Shown: in pieces, positions 44,503-53,894 of the stretch
Layout of the letters: each line of letters opens with the position of its first letter
Numbering within the stretch: the first letter of the stretch is position 1
Origin: Paraburkholderia phenazinium
Lineage (GTDB): Bacteria; Pseudomonadota; Gammaproteobacteria; Burkholderiales; Burkholderiaceae
Direction of reading: 5' to 3'
Assembly (NCBI RefSeq): GCF_900100735.1
Contig: NZ_FNCJ01000003.1
Location: 496,001 to 560,000, forward strand
Length of the DNA: 64,000 bases
The notes under the pieces: model-generated
Databases searched by the model: none
Seen by the model: the letters and a program-made list of their open reading frames with translations, nothing else
What the model was told of the DNA's origin: nothing
Made by a program: the position numbers and the translations under genes

Positions 44503-45681
44503 TCAGGACGCCTGCTGGCGGTCGAGACTCGCCGAGACGGCGTCGATCTGCCGTTTCACATAGCGCGAGATGCCGCGCCAGGTAATTCGTGTCAACCAGA
44601 TGCACAACGCAAGGCCGATGAGACCGATGGGCAGCATGACGATTGCGTAGGTGTATTCGCTGTCCGATGCCGCCACCCGGATCAGGTGGTGACCGTCGTC
44701 GATGGCAACCTTGCCTTCGCCGATATCCACCGAGTCCGAGCCGCTATGCGCGCTCAGGTGGTTGGGCTTGCCGTGCTGGTCTTCTTCCAGTTGGACGTGG
44801 TCGCCGTCGTCGCTCGAGATATCCCAGACCATCGACTTCGGATCCTTGGAGGTGCGGGCCAGCGAGATTTTCTCGTCGTCGTCTTTCAGTTCCAGTGCTT
44901 CCACGTCGTCGCGTGCGATGCTCCATGTGCCGTCATCGCTTCGGGTCAACAGGCGCCGTGCAGCGTCGGAGGTACTTTCGAACTTGAAATTGTCACCGTC
45001 GGTTTTGATCTCGATGGTGCCGGCTCGAGTGACGAGCTCAAGCTTGCTGTCGTCCTGCAGGTTGAAGACGAACCGGTCGCCGACGATCTTCAGGCTCTTC
45101 AGGTTGCCCGGCGTGCTGTCTTCGCTATCGTCGTCATTCGCTTCCTGCGCAGCCGACGCGGGCGACGCAGCCGACGCGGCCAGCGCCCCAGACGCGCCGC
45201 TCGCGGCAACGCCCGCGGCCGGTTTGGCGTGGTCGCTGCTGGTGGTGAAGCTGAACGGCAACATATCGCGGGTGGTCTTGCCGAAGAAATGATGACCGCT
45301 CAACGCGATCACACCGACCAGCCCGGCGATCGTCAGCCCCGCCGAAACTGCATAGCCCGCCGTGAGCAACGCCAGGTACACCATAAACGGCACCAGCAGC
45401 ACCACGTTCAGCAGGCCCAGCCCGGAGATCGACATGATCACGCGGAACAGGTTGCGGAACGAACGGCTGTCTTGCCACTGCCGGTAGTTCGCCTGCGCCT
45501 TCAGTTCGCGGGCCAGCTTGACCGGGTCGCCCAGCGCGGCGATCACGTCTTCCTCGCGGCGTCCTGCGGCAAGCGCGTCGCCAATGTACTCCCGGTAATC
45601 CGCAATGATTTCATCGACCGCCTGCTTCGGCAGACTGCTTAGTTCCTGCCGCAGTGAATCAATGAATACGTCCTGCTTCAT
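44503..45681 (-). CDS. HAAS/DUF1700-domain membrane protein coupled to padR
   Basis: 392 residues. N-terminal HAAS domain (about 1-65): FIDSLRQELSSLPKQAVDEI, IADYREYIGDALAAGRREED, VIAALGDPVKLARELKAQAN. Then two or three membrane helices (about 80-135), an Ala/Ser-rich linker, an Asp-rich beta-strand domain (SLKIVGDRFVFNLQDDSK, TIEIKTDGDNFKFES), and a last helix near the end (YAIVMLPIGLIGLALCIWL). The extra beta domain likely faces the periplasm, and its adhesin-like strands recall DUF4097-type repeats in Gram-positive equivalents. The start overlaps padR's stop by four bases (ATGA). HAAS/PadR pairs are known in Firmicutes envelope-stress operons. Confidence 0.88.
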   Translation of the reverse strand: MKQDVFIDSLRQELSSLPKQAVDEIIADYREYIGDALAAGRREEDVIAALGDPVKLARELKAQANYRQWQDSRSFRNLFRVIMSISGLGLLNVVLLVPFMVYLALLTAGYAVSAGLTIAGLVGVIALSGHHFFGKTTRDMLPFSFTTSSDHAKPAAGVAASGASGALAASAASPASAAQEANDDDSEDSTPGNLKSLKIVGDRFVFNLQDDSKLELVTRAGTIEIKTDGDNFKFESTSDAARRLLTRSDDGTWSIARDDVEALELKDDDEKISLARTSKDPKSMVWDISSDDGDHVQLEEDQHGKPNHLSAHSGSDSVDIGEGKVAIDDGHHLIRVAASDSEYTYAIVMLPIGLIGLALCIWLTRITWRGISRYVKRQIDAVSASLDRQQAS

Positions 45682-46019
45682 GGGTTTTCCCCTGTGTTCA
45701 TTTTTATGCCGGGTTGTCCTAGCACGCCGTTCACTTCATCCACGAAACTGCGCCACTCGTCTTCCATCTCCAGCAGGCTACGGCGACCCGTGCCCGTCAG
45801 CGAGTAGTATTTGCGGGGCGGTCCCGAACTCGATTCGACAAGGTAGGTCGACACCCATGCTTCAGCCTGCAGACGGCGCATCAGCGGGTAAATCGTACCC
45901 TCGCTGATCTCCATCGTTTCCGCGAGCGTCGACACCAGTTCGTACGCGTAGCTGTCCCCTCGCGCCAGGACGGCCAGCACGCACATGTCGAGCGTTCCTT
46001 TTTTCAACTGCGTTTTCAT
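45678..46019 (-). CDS. PadR-family transcriptional regulator
   Basis: 113 residues from ATG 46019. Winged HTH typical of PadR: KKGTLDMCVLAVLARGDSYA, YELVSTLAETMEISEGTIYP, LMRRLQAEAWVSTYLVESSS, PRKYYSLTGTGRRSLLEMED, then a short dimerisation helix (small PadR-s2 type). Represses its own operon in most studied cases. Two copies of a dyad-like element sit 27 and 113 bp upstream. It overlaps the HAAS-domain gene by four bases. Confidence 0.93.
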   Translation of the reverse strand: MKTQLKKGTLDMCVLAVLARGDSYAYELVSTLAETMEISEGTIYPLMRRLQAEAWVSTYLVESSSGPPRKYYSLTGTGRRSLLEMEDEWRSFVDEVNGVLGQPGIKMNTGENP

Positions 46020-46045
46020 CAAATTCCACGCTTCGTAGTGTGCGT

Positions 46046-46066
46046 TGCAAGGTACCGTGCTATGCA
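46046..46066. promoter_or_regulatory. Likely PadR operator, proximal copy
   Basis: Begins TGCAAGGTACCGT (46046-46058) and ends TATGCA, with GGTACC at the centre and TGCA at both ends, so it is partly palindromic. It lies 27 bp before padR. The same 13-mer occurs again at 46132-46144. Confidence 0.55.
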
Positions 46067-46131
46067 CTGTCACCGGACGGACTGATAGCCGCGGTGACCA
46101 TGGCTGAAATGTAGCAGGCTCTACTGTTTTA

Positions 46132-46152
46132 TGCAAGGTACCGTTTTATACA
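46132..46152. promoter_or_regulatory. Likely PadR operator, distal copy
   Basis: TGCAAGGTACCGT (46132-46144), then TTTATACA; 18 of 21 positions equal the proximal copy 86 bp away. On the minus strand it holds TTGCAT, which with TACATT 17 bp further could be a -35/-10 pair for padR. It overlaps the stop of the LysR gene. Confidence 0.55.
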
Positions 46153-47018
46153 TCGCTCCCAAGCGCTTCGATGGTCAGATCCAGCAGCGCCCGTAAGCGG
46201 GCCACGCGGCGCAGGTCGCGGTGGTAACCCAGCCAGACGTCGCGCCCCGGCGGCGCTTCCCCCAGATCGATGCGCCGCAGTCCGGCGGTCGTGTCGCCCA
46301 GCGGACACGGCAGCACCGCAAAGCCGCCGCCCTCCGCGCACATCCGCGCCTGCGCGCCGCGGTTGTTGCTGCCGAACGCGATCCGCGCATTCGGCAGCAT
46401 GCGTTTGACCCACTCCACATCCGGCAGCGTACCGAAAGCGCTGTCCATGCTGATAAGCGTGTACCCCGCGCCGTCGCCGGCTGGCGGCGCCACCAGGTCA
46501 ATCCGTCCGTACAGGGCGTATTCCATGTGCATAAGCTTGCGCTGGATCACATCGGCTTCCTCGAACGGCGTGATGCGAAACGCCAGATCCGCCTCGCGGC
46601 GCGCGAGGTTATAGGGGCGCGCATCCGTCACCAGTTCGAGCGACACGCCGCGGTGCTGCGCCAGAAACCGCGCGAACACCGGCGTAAGCACATGAACGCC
46701 GAACCAGTCGGATGAAGAGACACGCAACAAACCGCTCAGCTGCGCGTCCTTGCCGGCCAGCGCCCGCGTGAAACCAAGCGCCTCCTCCTCCATTCTCTCG
46801 GCATAGGCGAGAACCGCCGCACCTTCGTCCGTCAGGACGAAGCCGTCGCGAGTACGCTGGAACAACGCGTGGCCTGTCGCCTCTTCGAGCGCGCGCAAGC
46901 GCCTGCCCATGGTCGGCTGGGTCTGGCCGACTTGCCGCGCGGCCGCCCCTAGCGTGCCGTGACGGGCAATCGCAAGGAAGATACGAACGTCGCTCCATTC
47001 GAGATCGTTTCCAGTCAT
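46146..47018 (-). CDS. LysR-family transcriptional regulator
   Basis: 290 residues from ATG 47018; the longer frame upstream overlaps the divergent promoter. N-terminal HTH: WSDVRIFLAIARHGTLGAAA, RQVGQTQPTMGRRLRALEEA, LFQRTRDGFVLTDEG. Then the substrate-binding domain (LLRVSSSDWFGVHVLTPVFA, ELVTDARPYNLARREADLAF, RITPFEEADVIQRKL). Divergent from the oxidoreductase gene across 100 bp, the classic layout for a LysR gene and its target. Confidence 0.93.
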   Translation of the reverse strand: MTGNDLEWSDVRIFLAIARHGTLGAAARQVGQTQPTMGRRLRALEEATGHALFQRTRDGFVLTDEGAAVLAYAERMEEEALGFTRALAGKDAQLSGLLRVSSSDWFGVHVLTPVFARFLAQHRGVSLELVTDARPYNLARREADLAFRITPFEEADVIQRKLMHMEYALYGRIDLVAPPAGDGAGYTLISMDSAFGTLPDVEWVKRMLPNARIAFGSNNRGAQARMCAEGGGFAVLPCPLGDTTAGLRRIDLGEAPPGRDVWLGYHRDLRRVARLRALLDLTIEALGSDV

Positions 47019-47118
47019 TTTTGTTTGGCTGTTATTCGATAACGTTGATTTACGTGCGATTTCGTATGTCGGAGTATGGACGTATCGAAGCTCCGATTCA
47101 ACCGGAAAGGAAATCATC

Positions 47119-48105
47119 ATGTCCATGCAAGCCCTCATTCTCAACCGCTATCACGACCCCCTCGAACTGACCGAACTCGTCCGGCCTGAGCCGGCGCCCG
47201 GCCAGGTGCTGGTGCGGATTGCGGCCAGCGGTCTGAACCCGCTCGACACCAAGATCCGCGCGGGCAGCGCGGCGCATGCGCAGCATCCGTTGCCATTGGT
47301 GTTGGGGATCGATATGGCCGGGGTGGTCGAAGCAGTCGGCGCCGGCGTCAGCGCGTTCAAGGCTGGCGACGCAGTCTATGGCATGACCGGCGGGGTCGGC
47401 GGCATTCAGGGCTCGCTCGCCCAGTACGCGGCGGTCGATGCCGATCTGCTCGCGCTCAAGCCGGCCAATCTGTCGATGCGCGAAGCGGCCGCCCTGCCGC
47501 TCGCTTTCATCACGGCCTATTCGGGCATCGTGGATCGGGCGCGGCTGCAAGCCGGGCAAACCGTGCTGGTTCAGGGTGGGGCCGGCGGCGTCGGGCATGT
47601 TGCCGTGCAACTGGCGCTCGCGCTCGGCGCGCACGTGTTCGCCACGGCCAGCGCGCGCGATCACGATTTCGTCGCGGGCCTCGGCGCGACGCCGATCGAC
47701 CATCGGGCGCAAACGGTCGAGCAGTATGTGGCGTCGTCGACGCAGGGAACCGGCTTCGATCTGGTAGTCGACACGGTAGGCGGCGCGACCCTGGATGCGT
47801 CGTTCGCAGCGGTCCGCCATTTCGGGCACGTGGTGAGCGCGTTGGGCTGGGGAACCCATGCGCTGGCGCCGCTGTCGTTTCGCGAGGCGAGCTACTCAGG
47901 CGTGTTCACCCTGTATCCGCTGCTAAGCGGTGAATATCGCGCCCATCACGGCGCCATGCTGGGCGAAGCCGCTCGGCTCGCCGAAAACGGCAAGCTCAAA
48001 CCGAGGCTCGATCCGCGCCGCTTCGATCTGGGTACGGCCGAACTCGCCTACGAGGCGATCACGAGCGGCACGGCGCGCGGAAAAATCGTCGTGGACGTCG
48101 AGTAA
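47119..48105 (+). CDS. Zinc-independent quinone oxidoreductase-type MDR protein
   Basis: 328 residues; AAAGGA lies 6 nt before ATG. QOR-type MDR: RPEPAPGQVLVRIAASGLNP, GIDMAGVVEAVGAGVSAFKA, GDAVYGMTGGVGGIQGSLA, cofactor loop VLVQGGAGGVGHVAVQLALA, and TGFDLVVDTVGGATLDASF. Uses NADPH to reduce quinones or unsaturated carbonyls. Probably controlled by the divergent LysR protein, whose co-inducer may be the substrate. Ends 17 bp from the convergent SYLF gene. Confidence 0.93.
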   Translation: MSMQALILNRYHDPLELTELVRPEPAPGQVLVRIAASGLNPLDTKIRAGSAAHAQHPLPLVLGIDMAGVVEAVGAGVSAFKAGDAVYGMTGGVGGIQGSLAQYAAVDADLLALKPANLSMREAAALPLAFITAYSGIVDRARLQAGQTVLVQGGAGGVGHVAVQLALALGAHVFATASARDHDFVAGLGATPIDHRAQTVEQYVASSTQGTGFDLVVDTVGGATLDASFAAVRHFGHVVSALGWGTHALAPLSFREASYSGVFTLYPLLSGEYRAHHGAMLGEAARLAENGKLKPRLDPRRFDLGTAELAYEAITSGTARGKIVVDVE

Positions 48106-48122
48106 GCGAGCAGCGCACCGCC

Positions 48123-48713
48123 TCAGATCACGAGCCGCGACACCTTGGTCCCTTCCAGCGAGATGCCGGCCATCAAGCCGGCATTGGTGAGCACGAACGC
48201 CACCACGGGACTCATGGCCGTCGAGGTATCGAGGTTGCCGTTCGCCCCGATCTTCGCGAGCGCGACGGTAGCATCGGCGCCGGCAGCCCAGCCCTGGCTT
48301 TGCGTGAAGCGGTCGAGCGCTTCCTGCGTCAGGAAGGCAAAAATGATGGCCTTGGATTGCGCGCCGATCTGCAGGCCGAACGAACCGGCGACGGTGCTGT
48401 AGTACCCCGTCGTCTGACCGTCGACACGCAAGCCGCCCTGCCCGTATTGGCCGCCGAACCAGAAGCCCGCCGCAAACACAGACGGAAACACCAGTACGCC
48501 GCGCGCTTTGGTGAGAATCTCCTGCGAACCGTGCACCGTGCTCTGCAGGCGAGCCAGCGTCGAATCAATCCCGGCGTTGATCGTATTGCGTTTCTGGGTG
48601 TAGTCCTCGGCCGTCTCACCCGAACCGAGCGGTGTGGTGGTGCAGCCTGCGAGAGTCAGGCCGCTCGACGCGATGAGCACACTGGTGCCGGTAATGAATT
48701 GACGTCGGTGCAT
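48123..48713 (-). CDS. SYLF (Ysc84-like) lipoprotein, second copy
   Basis: 196 residues. Lipoprotein signal MHRRQFITGTSVLIASSGLT with LAGC lipobox. Full SYLF domain: ILTKARGVLVFPSVFAAGFW, FGGQYGQGGLRVDG, YYSTVAGSFGLQIGAQSKAI, VLTNAGLMAGISLEGTKVSR. Roughly two thirds of positions equal the copy at 24973-25560, so the two are paralogues from a duplication. The repeated TTTCA sites of the other copy are not seen upstream of this one, which suggests separate regulation. Confidence 0.92.
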   Translation of the reverse strand: MHRRQFITGTSVLIASSGLTLAGCTTTPLGSGETAEDYTQKRNTINAGIDSTLARLQSTVHGSQEILTKARGVLVFPSVFAAGFWFGGQYGQGGLRVDGQTTGYYSTVAGSFGLQIGAQSKAIIFAFLTQEALDRFTQSQGWAAGADATVALAKIGANGNLDTSTAMSPVVAFVLTNAGLMAGISLEGTKVSRLVI

Positions 48714-48973
48714 GTGGCTTTCCTATGAAGAGAGGGTTGTTCGACCGTCCGCGCCAGCAACATTAGTACGGCATTGAAGTCCGTTTTCGAGCGCTCTGCA
48801 ACCGCTTCATTGCAGGTGTAGGCAGGAAGCGACGCGTGGCGGGTGCAGGTGGGACCGCAATTGATGCGCGGAGTTCGGACACGGGGATGCCGCAGCGACG
48901 ATCGGCTCATCAAACGAATCAGGGTTTGCCCGTTACAATACCGCCCAACCCAGTTCGACTCGAGGTCGCGGCT

Positions 48974-49480
48974 ATGCCCTTTCTTCGTCTGCTGTTGTCT
49001 GGTCGCTCGGTGCGCCTCGTGGCGCTCGGCGTGCTTACGGTGTTGTCGCTCGGCGGCTGTGCCGGATGGTTCGGCCATGAGCCGCTGCGTGTGAGTGTCG
49101 CCGGCCTCGAGCCGCTCGACAGCCAGGGGATGGAAATGCGCTTCAACGTGAAGCTGCGAATCCAGAACCCCAACGAAGATGCGCTTAACTTCGACGGCGT
49201 CTCCGTCGATCTCCAGTTGAATGGCAAGGCCTTCGCCAGCGGCGTCAGCGATCAGCACGGCACGGTGCCGCGCTATGGCGAAACGCTGGTCAACGTACCG
49301 TTGACGGTGCCGGCCTTCACGGCATTGCGTCAGGCCTTCTCGCTCGCGGGCAGCGATACGCCGCCGGGCCACTACCCCTATGTCTTGAGCGGCCGTCTGG
49401 CGGGTGGCATGACCGGTGGCACGCGCTTTCTCGATCAGGGCGTGCTGTCGCTGCCGGGGTTGGGAGTCGCGGGTCAGTGA
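48974..49480 (+). CDS. LEA-type-2 (WHy) lipoprotein
   Basis: 168 residues from ATG 48974 (GAGG 8 nt upstream); the longer frame from 48836 lacks a signal. Lipoprotein signal LVALGVLTVLSLGGC with Cys about 29. Then the water-stress/hypersensitive-response (WHy) domain: LRVSVAGLEPLDSQGMEMRF, NVKLRIQNPNEDALNFDGVS with the NPN motif, and VDLQLNGKAFASGVS. An outer-membrane-anchored immunoglobulin-like domain; bacterial members are linked to desiccation stress. Stands alone. Confidence 0.9.
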   Translation: MPFLRLLLSGRSVRLVALGVLTVLSLGGCAGWFGHEPLRVSVAGLEPLDSQGMEMRFNVKLRIQNPNEDALNFDGVSVDLQLNGKAFASGVSDQHGTVPRYGETLVNVPLTVPAFTALRQAFSLAGSDTPPGHYPYVLSGRLAGGMTGGTRFLDQGVLSLPGLGVAGQ

Positions 49481-49634
49481 CGATTCGCCAACCGGCAGAA
49501 CACGGCAGCGTGCCGGCCAGGCGGCCATATGCGCGGACAGTAGTTGCGCGTTGCCGGACACACTGATCTCCCCCGCCCGCGAGGGCAACCGCTCAAGGCC
49601 CCTTCGGCCTTGAACGGCGCCTGCCTATACCGCC

Positions 49635-50813
49635 TTACACCACTTCGAACAGCCCCGCTGCGCCCTGCCCGCCGCCGATACACATCGTCACGACGACCAG
49701 CTTCGCGCCACGCCGCTTGCCTTCGATCAGCGCATGGCCGGTCAGGCGCGCGCCCGACACACCGTACGGATGGCCGACTGCAATCGCGCCGCCGTTGACG
49801 TTGAGCTTGTCGTGCGGGATGCCGAGCTTGTCGGCGCAATACAGCACCTGCACGGCGAACGCTTCGTTCAGTTCCCACAGGTCGATATCCTCGACCTTGA
49901 GCCCCGCCTGCTTGAGCAGCTTCGGCACTGCGAACACGGGGCCGATGCCCATCTCGTCCGGCTCGCAACCGGCCACCGCAAAACCGCGGAAGATACCCAG
50001 CGGCTGCAGTCCTTCGCGTTCGGCGACCTTCGCGTTCATCACCACGCAAGCCGACGCGCCATCCGAAAACTGGCTTGCGTTGCCGGCGGTGATCACGCCG
50101 CCCGGCAGCGCCGTGCGAATCTTCGACACGCCTTCGAGCGTCGTGTCGGCGCGAATGCCTTCGTCGGCGGCAATCGTCACTTCCTTCGTGAAGAGCCGGC
50201 CGCTGGCCTTGTCGGCGACGCCGGCGAGCACCGTCATCGGCACGATCTCGTCGTTGAACTTGCCGGCTTCCTGGGCCGCCGCCGCGCGCTGTTGCGAGCG
50301 CACGCCGTATTCGTCCTGACGCTCTTTCGAAATCGAGTAGCGCCTGGCAACGTTTTCCGCGGTCTGCAGCATCGACCAGTAGATCTCCGGCTTGTTCTGG
50401 TTCAACCAGCCGTCGGTCACCATGTGCTGGTTCATCTCGTTCTGCACACACGAGATCGACTCGACCCCGCCCGCGACAAACACGTCGCCTTCACCGGCAA
50501 TCACCCGTTGCGCAGCGAGCGCAATCGTCTGCAAGCCCGATGAGCAGAAGCGATTGACCGTCATCCCCGGTACGCTGACCGGCAGGCCGGCGCGCAAGGC
50601 GATTTGCCGCGCGATGTTCATGCCTGTCGCGCCTTCCGGGTTCGCACAGCCCATGATCACGTCTTCGACGCGGGCCGGATCGAGTTTGGCGCGTTCGACC
50701 GCGGCTTGCGTCACATGGCCGCCAAGCGTCGCGCCGTGCGTCATGTTGAAAGCGCCGCGCCACGATTTGGCAAGACCCGTGCGGGCGGTCGATACGATTA
50801 CGGCGTCAGTCAT
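49635..50813 (-). CDS. Acetyl-CoA C-acyltransferase (thiolase)
   Basis: 392 residues, full length. Nucleophile cysteine in [19 protein letters not shown] (about residue 89), [12 protein letters not shown] with the active-site His, and the second catalytic Cys in [17 protein letters not shown] at the C-terminus. Last step of beta-oxidation: cuts 3-ketoacyl-CoA with CoA. Downstream of the hydratase/dehydrogenase gene with a nicotinamidase gene in between. Could be named fadA-like; the chain-length range is not readable. Confidence 0.94.
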   Translation of the reverse strand: MTDAVIVSTARTGLAKSWRGAFNMTHGATLGGHVTQAAVERAKLDPARVEDVIMGCANPEGATGMNIARQIALRAGLPVSVPGMTVNRFCSSGLQTIALAAQRVIAGEGDVFVAGGVESISCVQNEMNQHMVTDGWLNQNKPEIYWSMLQTAENVARRYSISKERQDEYGVRSQQRAAAAQEAGKFNDEIVPMTVLAGVADKASGRLFTKEVTIAADEGIRADTTLEGVSKIRTALPGGVITAGNASQFSDGASACVVMNAKVAEREGLQPLGIFRGFAVAGCEPDEMGIGPVFAVPKLLKQAGLKVEDIDLWELNEAFAVQVLYCADKLGIPHDKLNVNGGAIAVGHPYGVSGARLTGHALIEGKRRGAKLVVVTMCIGGGQGAAGLFEVV

Positions 50814-50899
50814 GCATGTCTCCTGCTTCCAATGTTGAATGTGGTTCGTTCGGACCAGCGGGCCGATGTGCTCTTTTCAGCCTGCGCAACCACGGGCTT

Positions 50900-51529
50900 T
50901 CATCGGCCCAGCAGCTCGGCGGACTGCACGCGCTTGACACCCGCCGCGTGCAGATCGCGCCAGGCGGCGTCGAGCGAACCGTTGAGATCGATGGCGCGCG
51001 ACGCGTCTTCGATCAGTGCAACTTCAAATCCTGCGGCCCGTGCATCGAGCGCGGACCAGGCGACGCAATAGTCGGTCGCCAGGCCACAGCACCAGACGCG
51101 CTTCACGCCCACGTCGCGCAGATAGCCGGCGAGACCCGTCGGCGTCGTGCGATCGGCTTCGAGAAAAGCCGAATAGCTGTCGACGCCGGCATGGAGCCCC
51201 TTGCGGATCACAAGACGCGCATGCGCAATGTCGAGATCGCGATGCAGGGCCGCGCCGGGCGTGTCCTGCACGCAATGGGTCGGCCACAGCACCTGCTCGC
51301 CATACGGCAGCGTCAGCATCTCGAACGGCGTGCGGCCAGGGTGGTTAGCGGCAAACGAGATGTGCGAGGCCGGATGCCAGTCCTGCGTCAGCACGACGTG
51401 GCTGAAGCCTCGCGCCAGCTGGTTGATGACCGGCACGACTTCATCGCCATGCGCGACGGCCAATGCACCGCCTGGCATAAAATCGTTTTGCACGTCGACG
51501 ACGAGCATCACATCCTCGGCATCTTTCAT
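50900..51529 (-). CDS. pncA: Nicotinamidase
   Basis: 209 residues from ATG 51529 (GAGG 7 nt upstream; a GTG at 51574 is in frame). Converts nicotinamide to nicotinate in NAD salvage. Catalytic Asp in MLVVDVQNDFMPGGAL, metal ligands in LTQDWHPASHISF (D, H, H), catalytic Lys in VIRKGLHAGVDSYSAF and Cys in CCGLATDYCV. Sits between the thiolase and the bifunctional beta-oxidation gene, all on the minus strand. NAD use by the dehydrogenase may explain the neighbourhood, but that is inference. Confidence 0.94.
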   Translation of the reverse strand: MKDAEDVMLVVDVQNDFMPGGALAVAHGDEVVPVINQLARGFSHVVLTQDWHPASHISFAANHPGRTPFEMLTLPYGEQVLWPTHCVQDTPGAALHRDLDIAHARLVIRKGLHAGVDSYSAFLEADRTTPTGLAGYLRDVGVKRVWCCGLATDYCVAWSALDARAAGFEVALIEDASRAIDLNGSLDAAWRDLHAAGVKRVQSAELLGR

Positions 51530-51637
51530 CGCGGCACCTCGCGTCATCTCGCTCGCCCGACTCACCTGACTCACTGTTGGCCAACTGCTCGCTGGCGACC
51601 CGGCGGACCTTCCACCGGCGCTTCGCGAGCCGCGCGC

Positions 51638-53722
51638 CTAGCCGTTAAATCCGCGGCCTTTCGCCGCCAACTCAGTGATGCTCGACGCCAGTTGCCACGC
51701 ATCGCCGTTCGGACGCGCCGCGTAAGCGCGAATCGCCCGTTCGACGTTGTAGAGGCCAACCGTGTCCGCGTAGAGCATCGGGCCGCCGCGCCACAGCGGA
51801 AAGCCGTAGCCCGTGAGATAAACCATGTCGATATCCGATGCCTTCGACGCGATGCCCTCTTCGAGAATCTTCGCGCCTTCGTTGGCCAACGCGAACACCA
51901 GACGCTCGACGATTTCCTCGTCGCTGATCTTGCGGCGCTGTGCACCGGTTTCCTGCGAGAACGCCACGATCATCTCGTCGACCAGCCTGGACGGGTACGC
52001 CGTGCGGTCGCCCGCCTTGTAGTCGTACCAGCCGCCGCCGGTCTTCTGCCCGAAGCGGCCGGTCTCGCACAGGCGGTCGGCGATCTTCGAGTAGTGCATC
52101 TCCGGATGTTCCTGATAGCGGCGCTTGCGGATTGCCCAGCCGATGTCGTTGCCGGCGAGGTCGCTCATGCGGAACGGCCCCATGGCGAAGCCGAACTTCT
52201 CGATCGCTTTGTCGACCTGCGCCGGCAGCGCGCCTTCTTCAAGCATGAAGAGCGCCTGGCGGATGTACTGCTCGATCATGCGGTTGCCGATGAAGCCGTC
52301 GCACACGCCCGACACCACCGCAGTCTTCTTGATCTTCCTGGCCAGTTGCATGACGGTGGCGAGCACGTCTTTCGCGGTTTCCTTGCCGCGCACGACTTCG
52401 AGCAGCTTCATCACGTTGGCCGGGCTGAAGAAGTGCATGCCGACCACGTCTTGCGGACGCTTCGTGAAGGCGGCGATCTTGTCGACGTCGAGCGTGGAGG
52501 TGTTCGAGGCGAGAATCGCCCCCGCCTTCGCGACTTCGTCCAGACGCTTGAACACCTGCTCCTTCACGCCGAGTTCTTCGAACACGGCTTCGACAATGAG
52601 ATCGGCGTGCTTCAGATCGTCGTAAGAAAGCGTGGGCGTAATCAGCGCCATGCGCTGTTCCAGCGCCTCGGGCTTGAGCTTGCCCTTCTTGACAGTGGCT
52701 TCGTAATTCTTGCGAATCGTCGCGATGCCGCGATCCAGCGCTTCCTGTTTCGTTTCGAGCAGCGTAACCGGCAGGCCCGCGTTGATGAAGTTCATCGCGA
52801 TGCCGCCGCCCATCGTGCCGGCGCCGATCACGGCCACCTGCTTGATCTCGCGCACCGGCGTATCGGAAGGCACATCGGGAATCTTGCTCGCCGCACGCTC
52901 ACCGAAGAACGCATGACGCAGCGCGCGGCTTTCCGGCGTCTGCACCAGCGCGATAAAACATTCGCGCTCGAACGCGAGGCCCTTGTCGAAGCCCTTCTTC
53001 ACGCCCGCTTCGACCGCGTCGATACACTTGTGCGGCGCCGGGAAATTCTTCGCAATCGCCGCGACGCTGTTGCGCGCGAACTGGATAAAGCCTTCGGCAT
53101 TCGCATGCTCGATCTTGCGATCGCGCACCTTCGGATGCGGACCGTTCTGTGCACCGACCTTGCGGGCAAAGACGAGCGCGGCTTCAGCCAGATTGCCTTC
53201 CACGACTTCATCGAAGAGCCCCGAGCCAGCCAGCTTCTCCGACAGCACCGGCGCGCCCGAGACGATCATGTTGAGCGCGGCTTCGAGGCCGATGGCGCGC
53301 GGCAGACGCTGCGTGCCGCCCGCACCCGGTAAAATGCCGAGCTTCACTTCCGGCAGCGCGATCTGCGCGCCGGGCGCTGCAATACGGTAATGCGCGCCGA
53401 GCGCGAGCTCCAGGCCGCCGCCCATGGCGACGCTGTGGATCGCCGCGACAACCGGCTTGGCGCTGCCTTCGACGGCCTTGATGACCGTGGCGAGCGTCGG
53501 CTCCTGGGTTGCTTTGGGGGTATTGAATTCGGTGATGTCCGCGCCACCCGAGAAGGCTTTGCCGGCGCCCGTCAGCACGACGGCCTTGATGGCCGGATCG
53601 TTCTGCGCGCGCTCGAGCCCTTCGACGATGCCGGCTCGCGTCGACAGACCGAGCCCGTTGACCGGGGGATTGTTTAGCGTAATGACGGCGACGCCGTCAT
53701 GAGTCGTATAGTCCACTGCCAT
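51638..53722 (-). CDS. Bifunctional enoyl-CoA hydratase / 3-hydroxyacyl-CoA dehydrogenase
   Basis: 694 residues, FadJ/peroxisomal-type length. N-terminal crotonase: [19 protein letters not shown] (oxyanion hole), [15 protein letters not shown] and [18 protein letters not shown] with the catalytic glutamates. From about residue 295, NAD-binding [20 protein letters not shown], then [32 protein letters not shown] with the catalytic His, and a repeated C-terminal helical domain ([18 protein letters not shown]). Does two steps of fatty-acid beta-oxidation. Confidence 0.95.
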   Translation of the reverse strand: MAVDYTTHDGVAVITLNNPPVNGLGLSTRAGIVEGLERAQNDPAIKAVVLTGAGKAFSGGADITEFNTPKATQEPTLATVIKAVEGSAKPVVAAIHSVAMGGGLELALGAHYRIAAPGAQIALPEVKLGILPGAGGTQRLPRAIGLEAALNMIVSGAPVLSEKLAGSGLFDEVVEGNLAEAALVFARKVGAQNGPHPKVRDRKIEHANAEGFIQFARNSVAAIAKNFPAPHKCIDAVEAGVKKGFDKGLAFERECFIALVQTPESRALRHAFFGERAASKIPDVPSDTPVREIKQVAVIGAGTMGGGIAMNFINAGLPVTLLETKQEALDRGIATIRKNYEATVKKGKLKPEALEQRMALITPTLSYDDLKHADLIVEAVFEELGVKEQVFKRLDEVAKAGAILASNTSTLDVDKIAAFTKRPQDVVGMHFFSPANVMKLLEVVRGKETAKDVLATVMQLARKIKKTAVVSGVCDGFIGNRMIEQYIRQALFMLEEGALPAQVDKAIEKFGFAMGPFRMSDLAGNDIGWAIRKRRYQEHPEMHYSKIADRLCETGRFGQKTGGGWYDYKAGDRTAYPSRLVDEMIVAFSQETGAQRRKISDEEIVERLVFALANEGAKILEEGIASKASDIDMVYLTGYGFPLWRGGPMLYADTVGLYNVERAIRAYAARPNGDAWQLASSITELAAKGRGFNG

Positions 53723-53894
53723 CTGCCTGCCTCCATGCGGTAAGGCAGCGCATCGCGCGCTGCCTGTGCCGGTTCATTGTCCGACATTCCGGGTCAGCAA
53801 GCAGAATACACAAAAAAGCACGCTCGTTCAATTTATTGCGGGAAAGGGTTTGCCCTGGGGCGCTGAGGGCATGGCTGGCGTTGCTGGTATTACG

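Noticed and set aside
50816..53332. 838-codon plus-strand ORF opposite pncA and the beta-oxidation gene
   Set aside because: Antisense to two clearly recognised enzymes; composition (Arg, His, Asp rich) typical of reverse-complement translation.
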